From DATJLY01 sp035518375 (lineage in GTDB: Bacteria; Pseudomonadota; Alphaproteobacteria; ATCC43930; CGMCC-115725): a stretch of 64,000 bases of DNA. A program made the position numbers and the translations under genes. Location of the stretch: the NCBI GenBank assembly GCA_035518375.1, contig DATIXQ010000129.1:10757-74756 (forward strand), given 5' to 3'. Positions 31,935 to 41,058 of this stretch are shown piece by piece; position 1 is the stretch's first letter; each line of letters starts with the position of its first letter. Under the pieces are notes generated by a model. The model had not been told where the DNA came from, ran no database searches, and saw only the letters and a list, made by a program, of their open reading frames with translations.

Positions 31935-32861
31935 ATGGCTCCGGTCCTCCGGCTCGGCACACGCGGCAGCCCGCTCGCCTTGGCGCAGGCGCATCAAGCG
32001 GTGGCACGTCTTGCCGCCGCGCACGTGGAGCTCGCCGCGCCCGGCGCCATCGAGATCGTGCCGGTGCGCACAAGCGGCGACCGCATCACCGACCGGCCGC
32101 TCGCCGACATTGGCGGCAAAGCGCTCTTCACCAAGGAGATCGAGGAGGCGTTGCTCGACCGCCGCATCGACCTCGCGGTCCATTCGCTCAAGGACATGGA
32201 GACGGTCCTGCCGCAGGGGCTCGAAATCGCGTGCTGCCTGCCGCGCGAGGACCCGCGCGACGCGCTCGTGGCCTTGGGCAGCGCGCGGCGCATCGCCGAC
32301 CTCGCGCCCGGCGCCGTCGTTGGCACCTCGTCGGTGCGCCGGAAGGCGCAGCTCCTGGCAGCGCGGCCCGACCTCGAAATCGTGCCGATGCGCGGCAATG
32401 TCGGCACCCGGCTGCAAAAGCTCGCAGCAGGCGAATGCACCGCGACGGTGCTGGCGGCGGCGGGGCTGAACCGGCTCGGCCGCACCGACGCCGCCGCCGC
32501 GCTGCTCGACCCTGCCGACATGCTGCCCGCTGCCGGGCAGGGCATCATCGCCATCGAGGCGCGTGAGACCGATCTGCGCGTGCGCGAACTTCTCGCCGCG
32601 ATCGACGACGAGGCGGCCTCGCGCGCCGCGGCGGCCGAGCGCGCCGTGCTCGCCGCCTTGGGCGGCACATGCCGTACACCCATCGCCGCGCTCGCCACCA
32701 TCGCCGGCTCGCGGCTTGCGATCGAGGCGATGGTGATCGAGCTCGACGGCAGCGCGATCTGGCGCGCCGCGCGCGAGGGACCGGTGATTTATATGCGCGC
32801 GATGGGCGAGGATGCGGGCGCAGACCTCCGCGCGCGCGTGCGCCCGGGCCTCATCGCGTGA
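31935..32861 (+). CDS. hemC: Porphobilinogen deaminase (hydroxymethylbilane synthase)
   Basis: A 308-residue enzyme that joins four porphobilinogens into hydroxymethylbilane, the common tetrapyrrole precursor for heme and, in this genome, cobalamin. It starts VLRLGTRGSPLALAQAHQAV. The DRPLADIGGKALFTKEIEEAL and DLAVHSLKDMET motifs line the active site, TSSVRRKAQ follows, and the dipyrromethane cofactor cysteine is in LGGTCRTPIAALA near residue 246. The ATG has AGAGG upstream. hemD overlaps the stop codon by GTGA. It supplies the branch that the large cob locus in this window uses. Confidence 0.97.
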   Translation: MAPVLRLGTRGSPLALAQAHQAVARLAAAHVELAAPGAIEIVPVRTSGDRITDRPLADIGGKALFTKEIEEALLDRRIDLAVHSLKDMETVLPQGLEIACCLPREDPRDALVALGSARRIADLAPGAVVGTSSVRRKAQLLAARPDLEIVPMRGNVGTRLQKLAAGECTATVLAAAGLNRLGRTDAAAALLDPADMLPAAGQGIIAIEARETDLRVRELLAAIDDEAASRAAAAERAVLAALGGTCRTPIAALATIAGSRLAIEAMVIELDGSAIWRAAREGPVIYMRAMGEDAGADLRARVRPGLIA

Positions 32862-33613
32862 AGGCGCTCGTCACCCGCCCGCGCGAGCAAGCGGAGGAGC
32901 TGGCCGCAGCCCTCCGCGTGCGCGGCATCGAGCCGGTGCTGGAGCCGCTCGTCGAGATCAGGTTCCTCGACGACGGCGCGCACGTGCTGGCGCCCCTCCT
33001 CGACGGCGCCCAAGCCCTGCTTTTCACGAGCGCCAACGGCGTGCGCGCGTTTGCGGCAGCTTCGGCTCGGCGCGACCTGCCGGCGCTCGCTGTGGGGGAT
33101 GCCACGGCCGCCGCGGCGCGTGCCGCGGGCTTCACGGATGTCGCGAGCGCCGGCGGCAACGTCGCGGACCTGGCGCTTCTCGCGGAGCAGCGGCTCAGGC
33201 CCGAAGGCGGCGCGCTCCTCCACGCCGCTGCGCATGAGGTCGCGGGCGATCTTGGCGGCGCGCTCGCCGCGCACGGCTACGCGGTGCGCCGCGCCGTCCT
33301 CTACCGTTCCGAGCCGGCCCAGAGCCTCAGCGCCGGAACGACCCGGCTCCTGCGCGAGGGTGGACTCGCGGCGGCGATCTTTTTCTCTCCCCGCACGGCG
33401 GCGACCTTTGTTAGGCTCGTGCGAGCCGCCGGGCTCGAGGCGCCTTGCCGCGCCGTCATTGCGGTCGCGCTGAGCGCGGCGGTCGCGGAGAAGCTCGAGG
33501 TGAGCTGGCGCGCACTTCATGTCGCCTCCGCCCCCACCAGCGCGGCGCTTCTCGAAGCGTGCGACCGCGCCGTTGCGGAGCAAAGCCCTACGCTGAGAGC
33601 GGAGTCTTCATGA
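32858..33613 (+). CDS. hemD: Uroporphyrinogen-III synthase
   Basis: A 251-residue HemD, which cyclises hydroxymethylbilane to uroporphyrinogen III with inversion of ring D. The sequence is poorly conserved, as usual for the family, but the N-terminal KALVTRPREQAEELAAALR, the LLFTSANGVRAFAAAS motif and the LYRSEPA segment are typical, and the place right after hemC is decisive. The start is GTG 32858 in a GTGA overlap with hemC. It feeds both heme and the CobA-initiated cobalamin branch. The downstream mitofilin-like gene overlaps its stop by ATGA. Confidence 0.92.
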   Translation: MKALVTRPREQAEELAAALRVRGIEPVLEPLVEIRFLDDGAHVLAPLLDGAQALLFTSANGVRAFAAASARRDLPALAVGDATAAAARAAGFTDVASAGGNVADLALLAEQRLRPEGGALLHAAAHEVAGDLGGALAAHGYAVRRAVLYRSEPAQSLSAGTTRLLREGGLAAAIFFSPRTAATFVRLVRAAGLEAPCRAVIAVALSAAVAEKLEVSWRALHVASAPTSAALLEACDRAVAEQSPTLRAESS

Positions 33614-34701
33614 GCGACGCGCGCCAGGACGACGGGACGCCCGAAGCGGCAGCGCCGCCGCCAGCGCCAGCGGCACCTCCCGAGGCTCCGCCGCCGGCGC
33701 CGGCGCGCAGATCTCGCGCGGCGGCATGGACATTGGCGCTGCTTGTGCTCGCGCTCGCGCTCGTCGGCACGTCACCTTATTGGGCGCCGCCGCTGCGGCC
33801 GCTGTTGCCGTGGGGATCGGAGCCGCAAGGCGGGACCGACGCGCTCGCAGCCCGGCTTGACGCAGCGGAGGCGGCACGCGCCGGCATCGCTGCACGGCTC
33901 GCCCGGCTCGAGACACAAACGCAGCAGCAGGGTTCCCCGGGCGCGGCAGCGCCTCCGGACACGGCGGCGCTGCAACAGGTTGCGCAGCAGCTCACCGCGC
34001 TCGAAGCGCGCGTCGGCGCGATCAACGTGCCTGACACCGCCGCGTTGACGCAATCGCTGCAGCAGATGGGCGCGCGCCTCGACGATCTCGATGCGAAGCT
34101 CGGCCAGCTCGCCGCTGCCCAGGCCGCGGGCGATGTCGGCGACGTGCGGCTTCTCGCCGCGCTGGCCGGCCTGCGCGCGGCGCTCGCCGGCTCAGGCCCG
34201 TTCGATGGCGAGCTTACGGGCGCGCTCGCGCTCGCGCATGGCGACGACACGGTCGCGGCGGCACTGCAACCGCTCGCAAACGCCGCGCCATCCGGCATTC
34301 CGAGCGCCGCCTTGTTGGCCGAGCGCTTTCGCGCCGAGACCGCACCGGCGATCCTGCACGCGGCAGCCGCGCCCCAGCCGGCCGCCAACCGAGATATCGG
34401 CGACCGTGTGCTCGCGGAGCTGAAGGGCCTCGTCACCGTGCGCCGCATCGACGCTGGCGCGTCAGACGACGCGACCGGCGGCGCGGTGAGCGCGGCCGAA
34501 GCGGCGCTCCGCACCGGCGACCTCGCCGGCGCAGTGAAGACGCTCCAGGGCTTGAGCGGTCCCGCGGCCGACGCGGCAAAACCCTTCGTCACGGCGGCTC
34601 AGCAGCGGCTCAATGCGGAAGGCGCGGTTTCGGGTCTCGCGCGTAAAGTGGCGGGGCGCATTGCGGCGGCGCCCACGCCGCCATCGCAAGAGAGCCGCTG
34701 A
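33610..34701 (+). CDS. Mitofilin/Mic60-like inner-membrane protein (COG4223)
   Basis: A 363-residue protein with an acidic, Pro/Ala-rich N-terminal cytoplasmic tail, a single transmembrane segment (residues about 42-62, AAAWTLALLVLALALVG), and a long periplasmic coiled coil (DALAARLDAAEAARAGIAAR and on). The C-terminal domain contains TVRRIDAGASDDATGGAVSA and ALRTGDLAGAVKTLQGL, the mitofilin signature. Alphaproteobacterial homologues are coded between hemD and hemY and shape intracytoplasmic membranes; that role is inherited from the family. Coupled at both ends by overlaps. Confidence 0.85.
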   Translation: MSDARQDDGTPEAAAPPPAPAAPPEAPPPAPARRSRAAAWTLALLVLALALVGTSPYWAPPLRPLLPWGSEPQGGTDALAARLDAAEAARAGIAARLARLETQTQQQGSPGAAAPPDTAALQQVAQQLTALEARVGAINVPDTAALTQSLQQMGARLDDLDAKLGQLAAAQAAGDVGDVRLLAALAGLRAALAGSGPFDGELTGALALAHGDDTVAAALQPLANAAPSGIPSAALLAERFRAETAPAILHAAAAPQPAANRDIGDRVLAELKGLVTVRRIDAGASDDATGGAVSAAEAALRTGDLAGAVKTLQGLSGPAADAAKPFVTAAQQRLNAEGAVSGLARKVAGRIAAAPTPPSQESR

Positions 34702-36059
34702 TGCGCGCGATTCCGGCGCTTGTCGCGATCGCGCTCTTCGTCGCGGCGGTCGTCTTCGTGGCCGAGCACCCCGGCGGTGTCGTCATCACCTGGCAAGGCT
34801 GGGAGATCGAGACGAGCGTCGCGGTGCTGGCGCTCGCAACGGCGATCGCGGCACTTGTCGTCATCGTGCTCGTCAGTCTGCTGCGCTTCATCCTGCACAG
34901 CCCGCGGAACTTCGCACGGGCACGGCGCGAGCGGCGGCGGCGCGAAGGCTATCGCGCGCTGACGCAAGGCATGGTCGCGGTCGCGGCGGGCGATGCCGAG
35001 GAAGCGCAGAAGCTCGCGCGCCGCGCCGACAGCCTTCTCGCCGAGCCGCCGCTCACGCTCCTCCTCTCGGCGCAGGCGGCACAGCTCACGGGCGACGAGC
35101 GCGCTGCCGCGAACTACTTCACCGCCATGCTGGAGCGGCCGGAAACCGAATTCCTGGGATTGCGCGGCCTCATCATGCAGGCACTGCGCGACGGCGACGA
35201 GGCCACGGCGCTCAACCTCGCGACACGCGCCAAGGAATTGCGGCCGAAGACGCCGTGGGTGATGACGTATCTGCTCGAATTGCAGGCGCGGCGCGGCAGC
35301 TGGCAGGCGGCCGAGGCGACGCTCGTCGAGGCCGAGCGGCGCAAGGCATTGGCCCAGCCCCTGAGCAGTCGCCGCCACGCCGTGATCCTGCACCAGCATT
35401 CGGTTGAAGCCGACGCCGAAGGCCGCGGCCCCGAGGCGATGCGGCTCGCGCGCAAGGCCAACGCGCTTGCGCCCGAGTTCGCGCCGGCGTCGGTGCGCTA
35501 TGCGCGCATGCTGTCGGTGCGCGGCCAGAAGCGGCGGGCGCGGCGCACACTCGAGGCGGCATGGCGCGCGGCTCCCCATCCCGCGGTCGCCGAAGCCCAT
35601 GCCGAGCTTTTCGCCGACGAGCAGCCGCTGCCGCGCATGAAGCATGTAGCTCGCTTGGCGGCGCTCAATCCCGACCACATCGAAAGCCGCATCGCCTTGG
35701 CGGCGTCGGCGCTCCAGGCGCGGCTCTGGGGCGAAGCGCGGCGGCATCTCGCCCCGGTCCTCGGCGACACTGGCGAGACCGCAGCACCCCGCGTGTGCCG
35801 GCTCATGGCCGAGATCGAGGAGTCCGAGCACGGCGACCTCGCAGCGGCGCGGCAATGGCTTACGCGCGCGGCGAGCGCGATGGTGCCGGACCCGGCCTGG
35901 GTGTGCAGCGCGTGCGGCGTTGAAAGCGGCGAATGGCGCGCGCTCTGCCAGAACTGCCACAATTTCGCGACGCTCGAGTGGCGCGACGGGGAGCGCGCAC
36001 CGCGCCGCACGCTCGAGCGCACGGCGTCGGCGACGGGCTTGCCGCCGCCGCAGCCTTAG
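34701..36059 (+). CDS. HemY-like heme-biosynthesis-associated TPR membrane protein
   Basis: A 452-residue protein. It has two N-terminal membrane helices (residues about 1-22 and 38-66), a basic stretch RARRERRRREGYRALTQGMV typical of the HemY N-terminal domain (PF07219), then a series of tetratricopeptide-like repeats. The C-terminus holds two C-x2-C pairs (WVCSACGVESGEWRALCQNC), a zinc-ribbon-like end that is common in alphaproteobacterial members. The exact job is unsettled, but it is conserved next to hemC-hemD. It overlaps the mitofilin-like gene by one base. Confidence 0.88.
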   Translation: MRAIPALVAIALFVAAVVFVAEHPGGVVITWQGWEIETSVAVLALATAIAALVVIVLVSLLRFILHSPRNFARARRERRRREGYRALTQGMVAVAAGDAEEAQKLARRADSLLAEPPLTLLLSAQAAQLTGDERAAANYFTAMLERPETEFLGLRGLIMQALRDGDEATALNLATRAKELRPKTPWVMTYLLELQARRGSWQAAEATLVEAERRKALAQPLSSRRHAVILHQHSVEADAEGRGPEAMRLARKANALAPEFAPASVRYARMLSVRGQKRRARRTLEAAWRAAPHPAVAEAHAELFADEQPLPRMKHVARLAALNPDHIESRIALAASALQARLWGEARRHLAPVLGDTGETAAPRVCRLMAEIEESEHGDLAAARQWLTRAASAMVPDPAWVCSACGVESGEWRALCQNCHNFATLEWRDGERAPRRTLERTASATGLPPPQP

Positions 36060-36095
36060 GCGAGTATCGGCGGGAGCAACCGAAGGAGAGCCGCG

Positions 36096-36839
36096 ATGTC
36101 CGAGCCGGTGTGGTTCCAGTTCCTCACGCCGCGCGACAAAGAGGTATTCGGCGGTGCCGGCTATGGCGCGCGCGCGGGCTACGGCAAGCGGCCGGCAATC
36201 CTCATCATCGACGTCAACTTCAATTTCTGCGGCGACAAGCGCGAGCCGATCCTGGAGTCGATCAAGCGCTGGCGCAATTCCTGCGGCGAGGATGCGTGGG
36301 ATGCGCTGCCGGTGCTGAAGCGGGTCATCGACGCCGCGCGCGTGAAGGGCCTCCCCGTCATCTACACCACCGGCATCAGGCGGCCCGACAACTGGGATGC
36401 CGGCAGCTGGTCATGGAAGAACAACCGCAATGACGAGGCGCCGACCGTCATTCACACGAACCAGGACGGTAACGAGATCATGCCGCAGATCGCGCCGGAG
36501 CCCTCCGACATCGTCGTGCCGAAACAGAAGCCGAGCGGATTCCACGGCACGAATCTCCTGAGCTATCTCACGCTTCTCGGGGCCGACAGCGTCATCGTGT
36601 GCGGCACGACGACGAGCGGCTGCGTGCGCGCCACCGTCATCGATAGCTTCAGCTACAATTTCCGCACCACCGTGGTCGAGGAAGGCTGTTTCGACCGCTC
36701 GCAGGCGAGCCACGCCATCAACCTTTGCGACATGCATGCAAAATACGCCGATGTCGTGAAGGCGGACGAGGTCGTAGGGTTCATCGAAAGTCTGCCGAAG
36801 GGCTTGTTCGAATTGCCGAAGGGCCAGCGCGTCGGCTGA
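36096..36839 (+). CDS. Isochorismatase-like cysteine hydrolase (N-carbamoylsarcosine amidase type)
   Basis: A 247-residue hydrolase of the isochorismatase fold. The catalytic triad is expected from ILIIDVNFNF (aspartate near residue 39), a lysine before GFHGTNLLSYL, and the nucleophile cysteine in CGTTTSGCVRATVIDSFSYNF. The N-terminal PVWFQFLTPRDKEVF segment is seen in N-carbamoylsarcosine amidase-like proteins. It hydrolyses small amides; the substrate is unknown. A purine-rich GAAGGAGAG site precedes the ATG. It follows hemY by 36 bases but probably has separate function. Confidence 0.85.
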   Translation: MSEPVWFQFLTPRDKEVFGGAGYGARAGYGKRPAILIIDVNFNFCGDKREPILESIKRWRNSCGEDAWDALPVLKRVIDAARVKGLPVIYTTGIRRPDNWDAGSWSWKNNRNDEAPTVIHTNQDGNEIMPQIAPEPSDIVVPKQKPSGFHGTNLLSYLTLLGADSVIVCGTTTSGCVRATVIDSFSYNFRTTVVEEGCFDRSQASHAINLCDMHAKYADVVKADEVVGFIESLPKGLFELPKGQRVG

Positions 36840-36919
36840 GCGGCGGCGCTTTCGCTTCCTTTCGGCACGCCGCCATGCGATAAGGGCGCCGCCCCTTCGC
36901 CCAGCGGTGGATTCTTGCA

Positions 36920-37477
36920 ATGTTGCTACGAGCCTCTATCGCCGCTCTAGCGGCTCTACTTCTTCTCATGACGGGAGGTCCCGTGAGCGCCGCTGATCTC
37001 GAAAACACGATCTACCTCGACGTGCCGGCCGGTCGCGTGGTCATCGACCTGCGCCCCGATCTCGCGCCGAAGACGGTGGCGCGCATCAAGGAGCTGGCGC
37101 GCCGCGGCTTCTATGACGGCATCGTCTTCCACCGCGTGATCGCCGGCTTCATGGCGCAGACGGGCGACCCGAAGGGCGACGGCACCGGCGGCTCGGGCCA
37201 GAAGCTCAAGGCCGAATTCTCGCAGGCGCATCACGTGCGCGGCACGGTGTCGATGGCGCGGGCGCAGGATCCCGACAGCGCCGACAGCCAGTTCTTCATC
37301 TGCTTTGCCCCGGCGCCCTTCCTCGACGGCAAATACACGATCTTCGGCCAGGTGAGCTCCGGCATGGAGTTCATCGACGCCATCAAGAAGGGCGATCCCG
37401 ACCGCAACGGCGCGGTGAGCAATCCCGACCGCATCATCAAGATGCAGGTCGCGGCCGACGCGGAGAAGAAGCCGTAG
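36920..37477 (+). CDS. Secreted cyclophilin-type peptidyl-prolyl isomerase
   Basis: A 185-residue cyclophilin with a signal peptide (MLLRASIAALAALLLLMTGG then PVSAADL), so it should work in the periplasm on folding of exported proteins. The body has GRVVIDLRPDLAPKTVARIK, FYDGIVFHRVIAGFMAQTGD (with the catalytic arginine), VSMARAQDPDSADSQFFICF and LDGKYTIFGQV, all family motifs. The bacterial tryptophan site is replaced by the PFLDGKY sequence, as in many bacterial PpiA/PpiB forms. It stands alone between the isochorismatase-like gene and an AmpG-like permease. Confidence 0.93.
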   Translation: MLLRASIAALAALLLLMTGGPVSAADLENTIYLDVPAGRVVIDLRPDLAPKTVARIKELARRGFYDGIVFHRVIAGFMAQTGDPKGDGTGGSGQKLKAEFSQAHHVRGTVSMARAQDPDSADSQFFICFAPAPFLDGKYTIFGQVSSGMEFIDAIKKGDPDRNGAVSNPDRIIKMQVAADAEKKP

Positions 37478-37535
37478 CGGCCGTGCGTCTTTCGACCGCG
37501 CGCGCCGCCGCGCGCTTCGCCCGCGACGAGGGATT

Positions 37536-38816
37536 TTGTCGCTGACCAGCTGGCTCCGGGTCTATCGCGACCGTCGCATGCTGGCGGTCCTGTGCATGGG
37601 GTTCGCGAGTGGCCTACCGCTCGCATTGACGGGATCCACATTCTCGATCTGGCTTGAAGAGGCGCACGTATCGCTCACCGTAATCGGGCTCTTCGCCAAT
37701 GTCGGGCTCGCCTACACGTTGAAATTCCTGTGGGCGCCGGTCGTCGACCGCGTCGGCCTGCCGCTGCTCACGCGCGCACTTGGGCGGCGGCGCAGCTGGG
37801 CGATTGCCATCGAGCTGGCGCTCGCCGCTGCGCTCGTGGCGTTGGGCGCGCTCGATCCGGCGCGGGCGCCGCTCGCTCTTCTCTTCGCGCTGGCGGCACT
37901 CGTCGCGTTCCTGTCGGCAAGCCAGGACATCGTCATCGACGCCTATCGTGTCGAGCTGCTTGACGAGCTGCAGCAGGGCGCGGGCGCGGCGGCAACGCAG
38001 GTGGGTTATCGCGTCGGCATGGTCGCGTCGACCGCCGGCGCGCTTTACCTCGCGACGTATTCCGGCTGGTTCGCGTCTTACGCGATCATGGCGGGGCTTC
38101 TCGTCGTCGGCATCGCGGCCGTGCTGATGACGCGCGAGCCCAATGTGGCGGCGCCCGCGCGCAGTGCCTCGTTCGAGAGCGCCGTCATCGCTCCCTTCGC
38201 CGAGTTCGTGAGTCGCGAGCACGCGCTGGCAATCCTAACCTTCGTCGTGCTTTACAAGCTCGGCGACGCGCTCGCCGGATGGATGTCGAATCCGTTCTAT
38301 ATCATCCTGGGCTTTAGCAAGATCGAGATCGCGAACGTCGCCAAGGTGTTCGGATTGGCGGCGAGCGTCGCGGGCGTGATCGCCGGAGGAAGCGTCGTCT
38401 ATCGCCTCGGCATCATGCCGGCGCTCCTCATTTGCGGCATCCTGCAGATGCTGTCGAACCTCATGTACATCGTGCAGCTTTGGGCCGGGCCCGATCCGGC
38501 CATACTCGCGCTCACGATCGCAGTCGAGAACGTGACCGGCGGCATGAGCTCGGCCGCGTTCGTGGCCTATCTCTCGCGCCTCTGCAATCCGGCCTTCACC
38601 GCAACGCAGTATGCGCTGCTCTCGGCGTTGGCGGCGGCACCCCGCACGCTCTTCACCGCTTCGGGTGGTTATCTCGTCGAGCGGATCGGTTGGGCGCCCT
38701 TCTTCCTGCTCGCGACTTGCCTCTGTGTGCCGAGTCTTCTCATTCTTTGGAGGTTGATGCGAGCACGCCCCCTTGCCCCATTCTTGCCACGCACCGGCGA
38801 CGGGGCCGGACGATAG
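37536..38816 (+). CDS. AmpG-like muropeptide MFS permease
   Basis: A 426-residue inner-membrane protein with about twelve helices. The N-terminal WLRVYRDRRMLAVLCMGFAS and GLPLALTGSTFSIWL, then NVGLAYTLKFLWAPVVDRVG, are the AmpG pattern, followed by SASQDIVIDAYRVELL. AmpG imports anhydro-muropeptides for peptidoglycan recycling. The start is probably TTG 37536 with GAGGG nearby (short spacing); no ATG is found before residue 15, within the first helix. A single gene with no neighbours of the recycling pathway. Confidence 0.85.
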   Translation: MSLTSWLRVYRDRRMLAVLCMGFASGLPLALTGSTFSIWLEEAHVSLTVIGLFANVGLAYTLKFLWAPVVDRVGLPLLTRALGRRRSWAIAIELALAAALVALGALDPARAPLALLFALAALVAFLSASQDIVIDAYRVELLDELQQGAGAAATQVGYRVGMVASTAGALYLATYSGWFASYAIMAGLLVVGIAAVLMTREPNVAAPARSASFESAVIAPFAEFVSREHALAILTFVVLYKLGDALAGWMSNPFYIILGFSKIEIANVAKVFGLAASVAGVIAGGSVVYRLGIMPALLICGILQMLSNLMYIVQLWAGPDPAILALTIAVENVTGGMSSAAFVAYLSRLCNPAFTATQYALLSALAAAPRTLFTASGGYLVERIGWAPFFLLATCLCVPSLLILWRLMRARPLAPFLPRTGDGAGR

Positions 38817-38852
38817 GCTTTCTCTAGGTCAGACTATCAGGGAAATGCCCCA

Positions 38853-38963
38853 ATGCCTGACGCCACGGCACGTTGGTCGGTCCGGGCTTCGTGGCTTCTC
38901 ATCGCGACGGCGAGCGTCGGCTCCTGGGCCGCGATCGGCGAACTCGTGCGCCTCGTCGCTTGA
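38853..38963 (+). CDS. Small single-span membrane protein (36 aa)
   Basis: A 36-codon frame, MPDATARWSVRASWLLIATA then SVGSWAAIGELVRLVA, preceded by AGGGAAA at a suitable distance. It would make one transmembrane helix with basic residues on its N-terminal side. Short proteins of this kind are often hypothetical in alphaproteobacteria. It lies between the AmpG-like gene and the converging metallopeptidase. No function is known, and it could be non-coding. Confidence 0.45.
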   Translation: MPDATARWSVRASWLLIATASVGSWAAIGELVRLVA

Positions 38964-38966
38964 ATT

Positions 38967-39689
38967 TCAGCCGATCCGCAACAGCCGCGCGCGATTGCGA
39001 TTGAGCCAGACGCGCTGGCGATCGGAGCCCGGACAAAGCTTCTCGACAAGACGCCAGAACCGGGTCCCGTGATTCATATGCACGAGATGCGCGACCTCGT
39101 GTGCCACGACGTAGTCGAGCACCTCTTCCGGCGCAAAGACGAGACGCCAGGAAAAGCACAGATTGCCCGCGGCCGAGCAACTGCCCCAGCGCGTGCGGGT
39201 GTCGCGCACGCTGACCCGGACGATGGTGCGTTCGATCTGACCGGCGAGCACACGGGCGCGGGTCGATAGCTCGCGGCGCGCGTGCTCGCGCAGATGATCG
39301 CGCACGCGCCGCGCAAGATGCAGCTTGTCGCCGCTCACCAGGATCTCGCGGCCCTCGATCCACACAGCACCGCGCCCGAGGCTCGAGCGCACATGGCGGA
39401 TGCGATGGGGCACGCCCAAGAGCGGCACGTCGGCGCCATCAGCGATCTCCGTGCGCGGCGGCAGCGCCGCGAGACGCCGCTCGAGCCAGCGCCTGTTCGT
39501 CTCGAAGAACTCGAGCGCGCGCGCAAGCGAACTGCGCGGCGGGAGCACGAGATCGACCGCCTCGCCTTGTGGGTCGATGCGCAGCGCCATGCGGCGCGCG
39601 CGCGGATGCTGCGTGACGCGCACCGGCACCGCGCCGCCCATGAGCGACAGCGATTCGAGATTCATCCGCAGAAGCGAGGATCGGCCCAC
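38967..39689 (-). CDS. YgjP-like zinc metallopeptidase (DUF45/M48 superfamily)
   Basis: A 240-residue protein of the YgjP-like metallopeptidase family (PF01863). The zinc motif is LDYVVAHEVAHLVHMNHGTR, giving HEVAH-x3-H, preceded by RTRWGSCSAAGNLCFSWRLV, the family signature. These SprT-like proteins are predicted peptidases of unknown target, cytoplasmic with no signal peptide. The start may be ATG 39689 or the ATGs at 39665 and 39641; none has a clear ribosome site. It converges on the small membrane protein and is unrelated to the cob genes to the right. Confidence 0.85.
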   Translation of the reverse strand: MGRSSLLRMNLESLSLMGGAVPVRVTQHPRARRMALRIDPQGEAVDLVLPPRSSLARALEFFETNRRWLERRLAALPPRTEIADGADVPLLGVPHRIRHVRSSLGRGAVWIEGREILVSGDKLHLARRVRDHLREHARRELSTRARVLAGQIERTIVRVSVRDTRTRWGSCSAAGNLCFSWRLVFAPEEVLDYVVAHEVAHLVHMNHGTRFWRLVEKLCPGSDRQRVWLNRNRARLLRIG

Positions 39690-39741
39690 GCCCCAAGCTT
39701 ATACAAAGTTCAGCCGCGAGCAAGGATGCTCGCGCGGGCGC

Positions 39742-41058
39742 TCACGGCGCGCGGTCGAGAAGATGGACGAATGAGCCCATGACAGAACCGCTCATGCGGC
39801 CCGCGCCGCCGAGCGCGTTGCCTTCGCCGTCGGCGAGCGCGAAGAGCGCCCCGCCCGGTCCCTCGTCACTCACCGTCGCATAGTGGAACTCGTGGCCGCG
39901 GTAGCGCGCGCCAACGGCGCCAAGCGGCGACGCGCGAACGAGGCGCGCCGCGCGATAGCCGAGATGGAGGCGCGGCTCGCGAAAACTCGCCTCGATCGGC
40001 AAAAGCCCCATCATCTCGTGACGCGCGCCGTCGCCATCGACGAGGCCGCGCCCGAGCACCATGTAGCCGCCGCATTCGCCATAAATTTTTGCGCCGCGCG
40101 TCGCAGCGGCGAGAAGGCCCTCGCGAAAATTGCGCGCGGCCGCGAGCGCGCCGGCGTGAAGCTCGGGATACCCGCCCGGCAGGTAGACCGCATCGCACGA
40201 AGGCTCGGGCGCTTCGTCGGCGAGCGGAGAAAAGAAGCTGAGCGCGGCACCGGCGGCGCGCCAGCCTTCGAGCACGAGGTCATAGGCGAAGGCGAAGGCG
40301 CGGTCGCTCGCGACGGCGATGTTCTGACCGAGCGGCGGCAACGGTGCGGCACCATGTTGTGGCGCGAGCGCGGCGGGCGCGGCAAGCGCCAGAAGTCGCG
40401 GCACGTCAAGCTCGGCCTCGCCCTTTGCCGCCGCACACGCAAGCATCGCAGCAAGCGCCGCATGCTCGGCCGCCTGCACAAGGCCCAGATGGCGCGACGG
40501 CAGCGCGAGCGCGGGATCGCGAGAGAACGCACCCAGCACTGGCACCTCCGGCACATCGCGCGCGAGTGCCGAAGCGAGAAGCGCGCGATGGCGCGCGCTG
40601 CCGATGCGATTGAGGATGAGGCCGGCGATCTTCGTCTCCGGCCGGTGCCGGGCGAAGCCTTGGGCAAGCGCCGCGACCGACGCGCCTGTGCCGGCGGCGT
40701 CGACGACGAGCACGATCGGCCAGCCTAGGATTCGAGCGAGCGCCGCGGTCGAGCCCGCACCATCGGCGCCATTGCCGTCGAAGAGGCCCATCGCGCCCTC
40801 GCACAGAACGAGATCGGCCGCGTCATAGGCAGCGAGTGCGGCGGCAAGCGTCTCGCGCCGCATCGCCCACGCGTCGAGATTGCGGCACGGCGCACCCGCC
40901 GCCGCGGAGAGAAACGCCGCGTCGATATAGTCGGGCCCCGATTTCGCCGGCGCGACGCGCACGCCGCGCGCTTTGAGCGCGCCCGCGAGCGCCAACGCCA
41001 CGACGGTCTTGCCGCTCGACGAGGATGGCGCCGCGAGGATGAGGCCCCGCGCGCTCAC
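39742..41058 (-). CDS. cobB: Cobyrinate/hydrogenobyrinate a,c-diamide synthase
   Basis: A 438-residue enzyme that amidates the a and c side chains of the corrin ring with glutamine and ATP (CbiA/CobB). The N-terminal P-loop synthetase domain starts GLILAAPSSSSGKTVVALAL and has AKSGPDYIDAAFLSAAAGAP; the C-terminal triad-type glutaminase has GAKIYGECGGYMVLGRGLVD with the cysteine. Sequence alone does not tell whether the substrate carries cobalt (CbiA) or not (CobB). The GTG start overlaps the cobA stop (GTGA). Confidence 0.95.
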   Translation of the reverse strand: MSARGLILAAPSSSSGKTVVALALAGALKARGVRVAPAKSGPDYIDAAFLSAAAGAPCRNLDAWAMRRETLAAALAAYDAADLVLCEGAMGLFDGNGADGAGSTAALARILGWPIVLVVDAAGTGASVAALAQGFARHRPETKIAGLILNRIGSARHRALLASALARDVPEVPVLGAFSRDPALALPSRHLGLVQAAEHAALAAMLACAAAKGEAELDVPRLLALAAPAALAPQHGAAPLPPLGQNIAVASDRAFAFAYDLVLEGWRAAGAALSFFSPLADEAPEPSCDAVYLPGGYPELHAGALAAARNFREGLLAAATRGAKIYGECGGYMVLGRGLVDGDGARHEMMGLLPIEASFREPRLHLGYRAARLVRASPLGAVGARYRGHEFHYATVSDEGPGGALFALADGEGNALGGAGRMSGSVMGSFVHLLDRAP

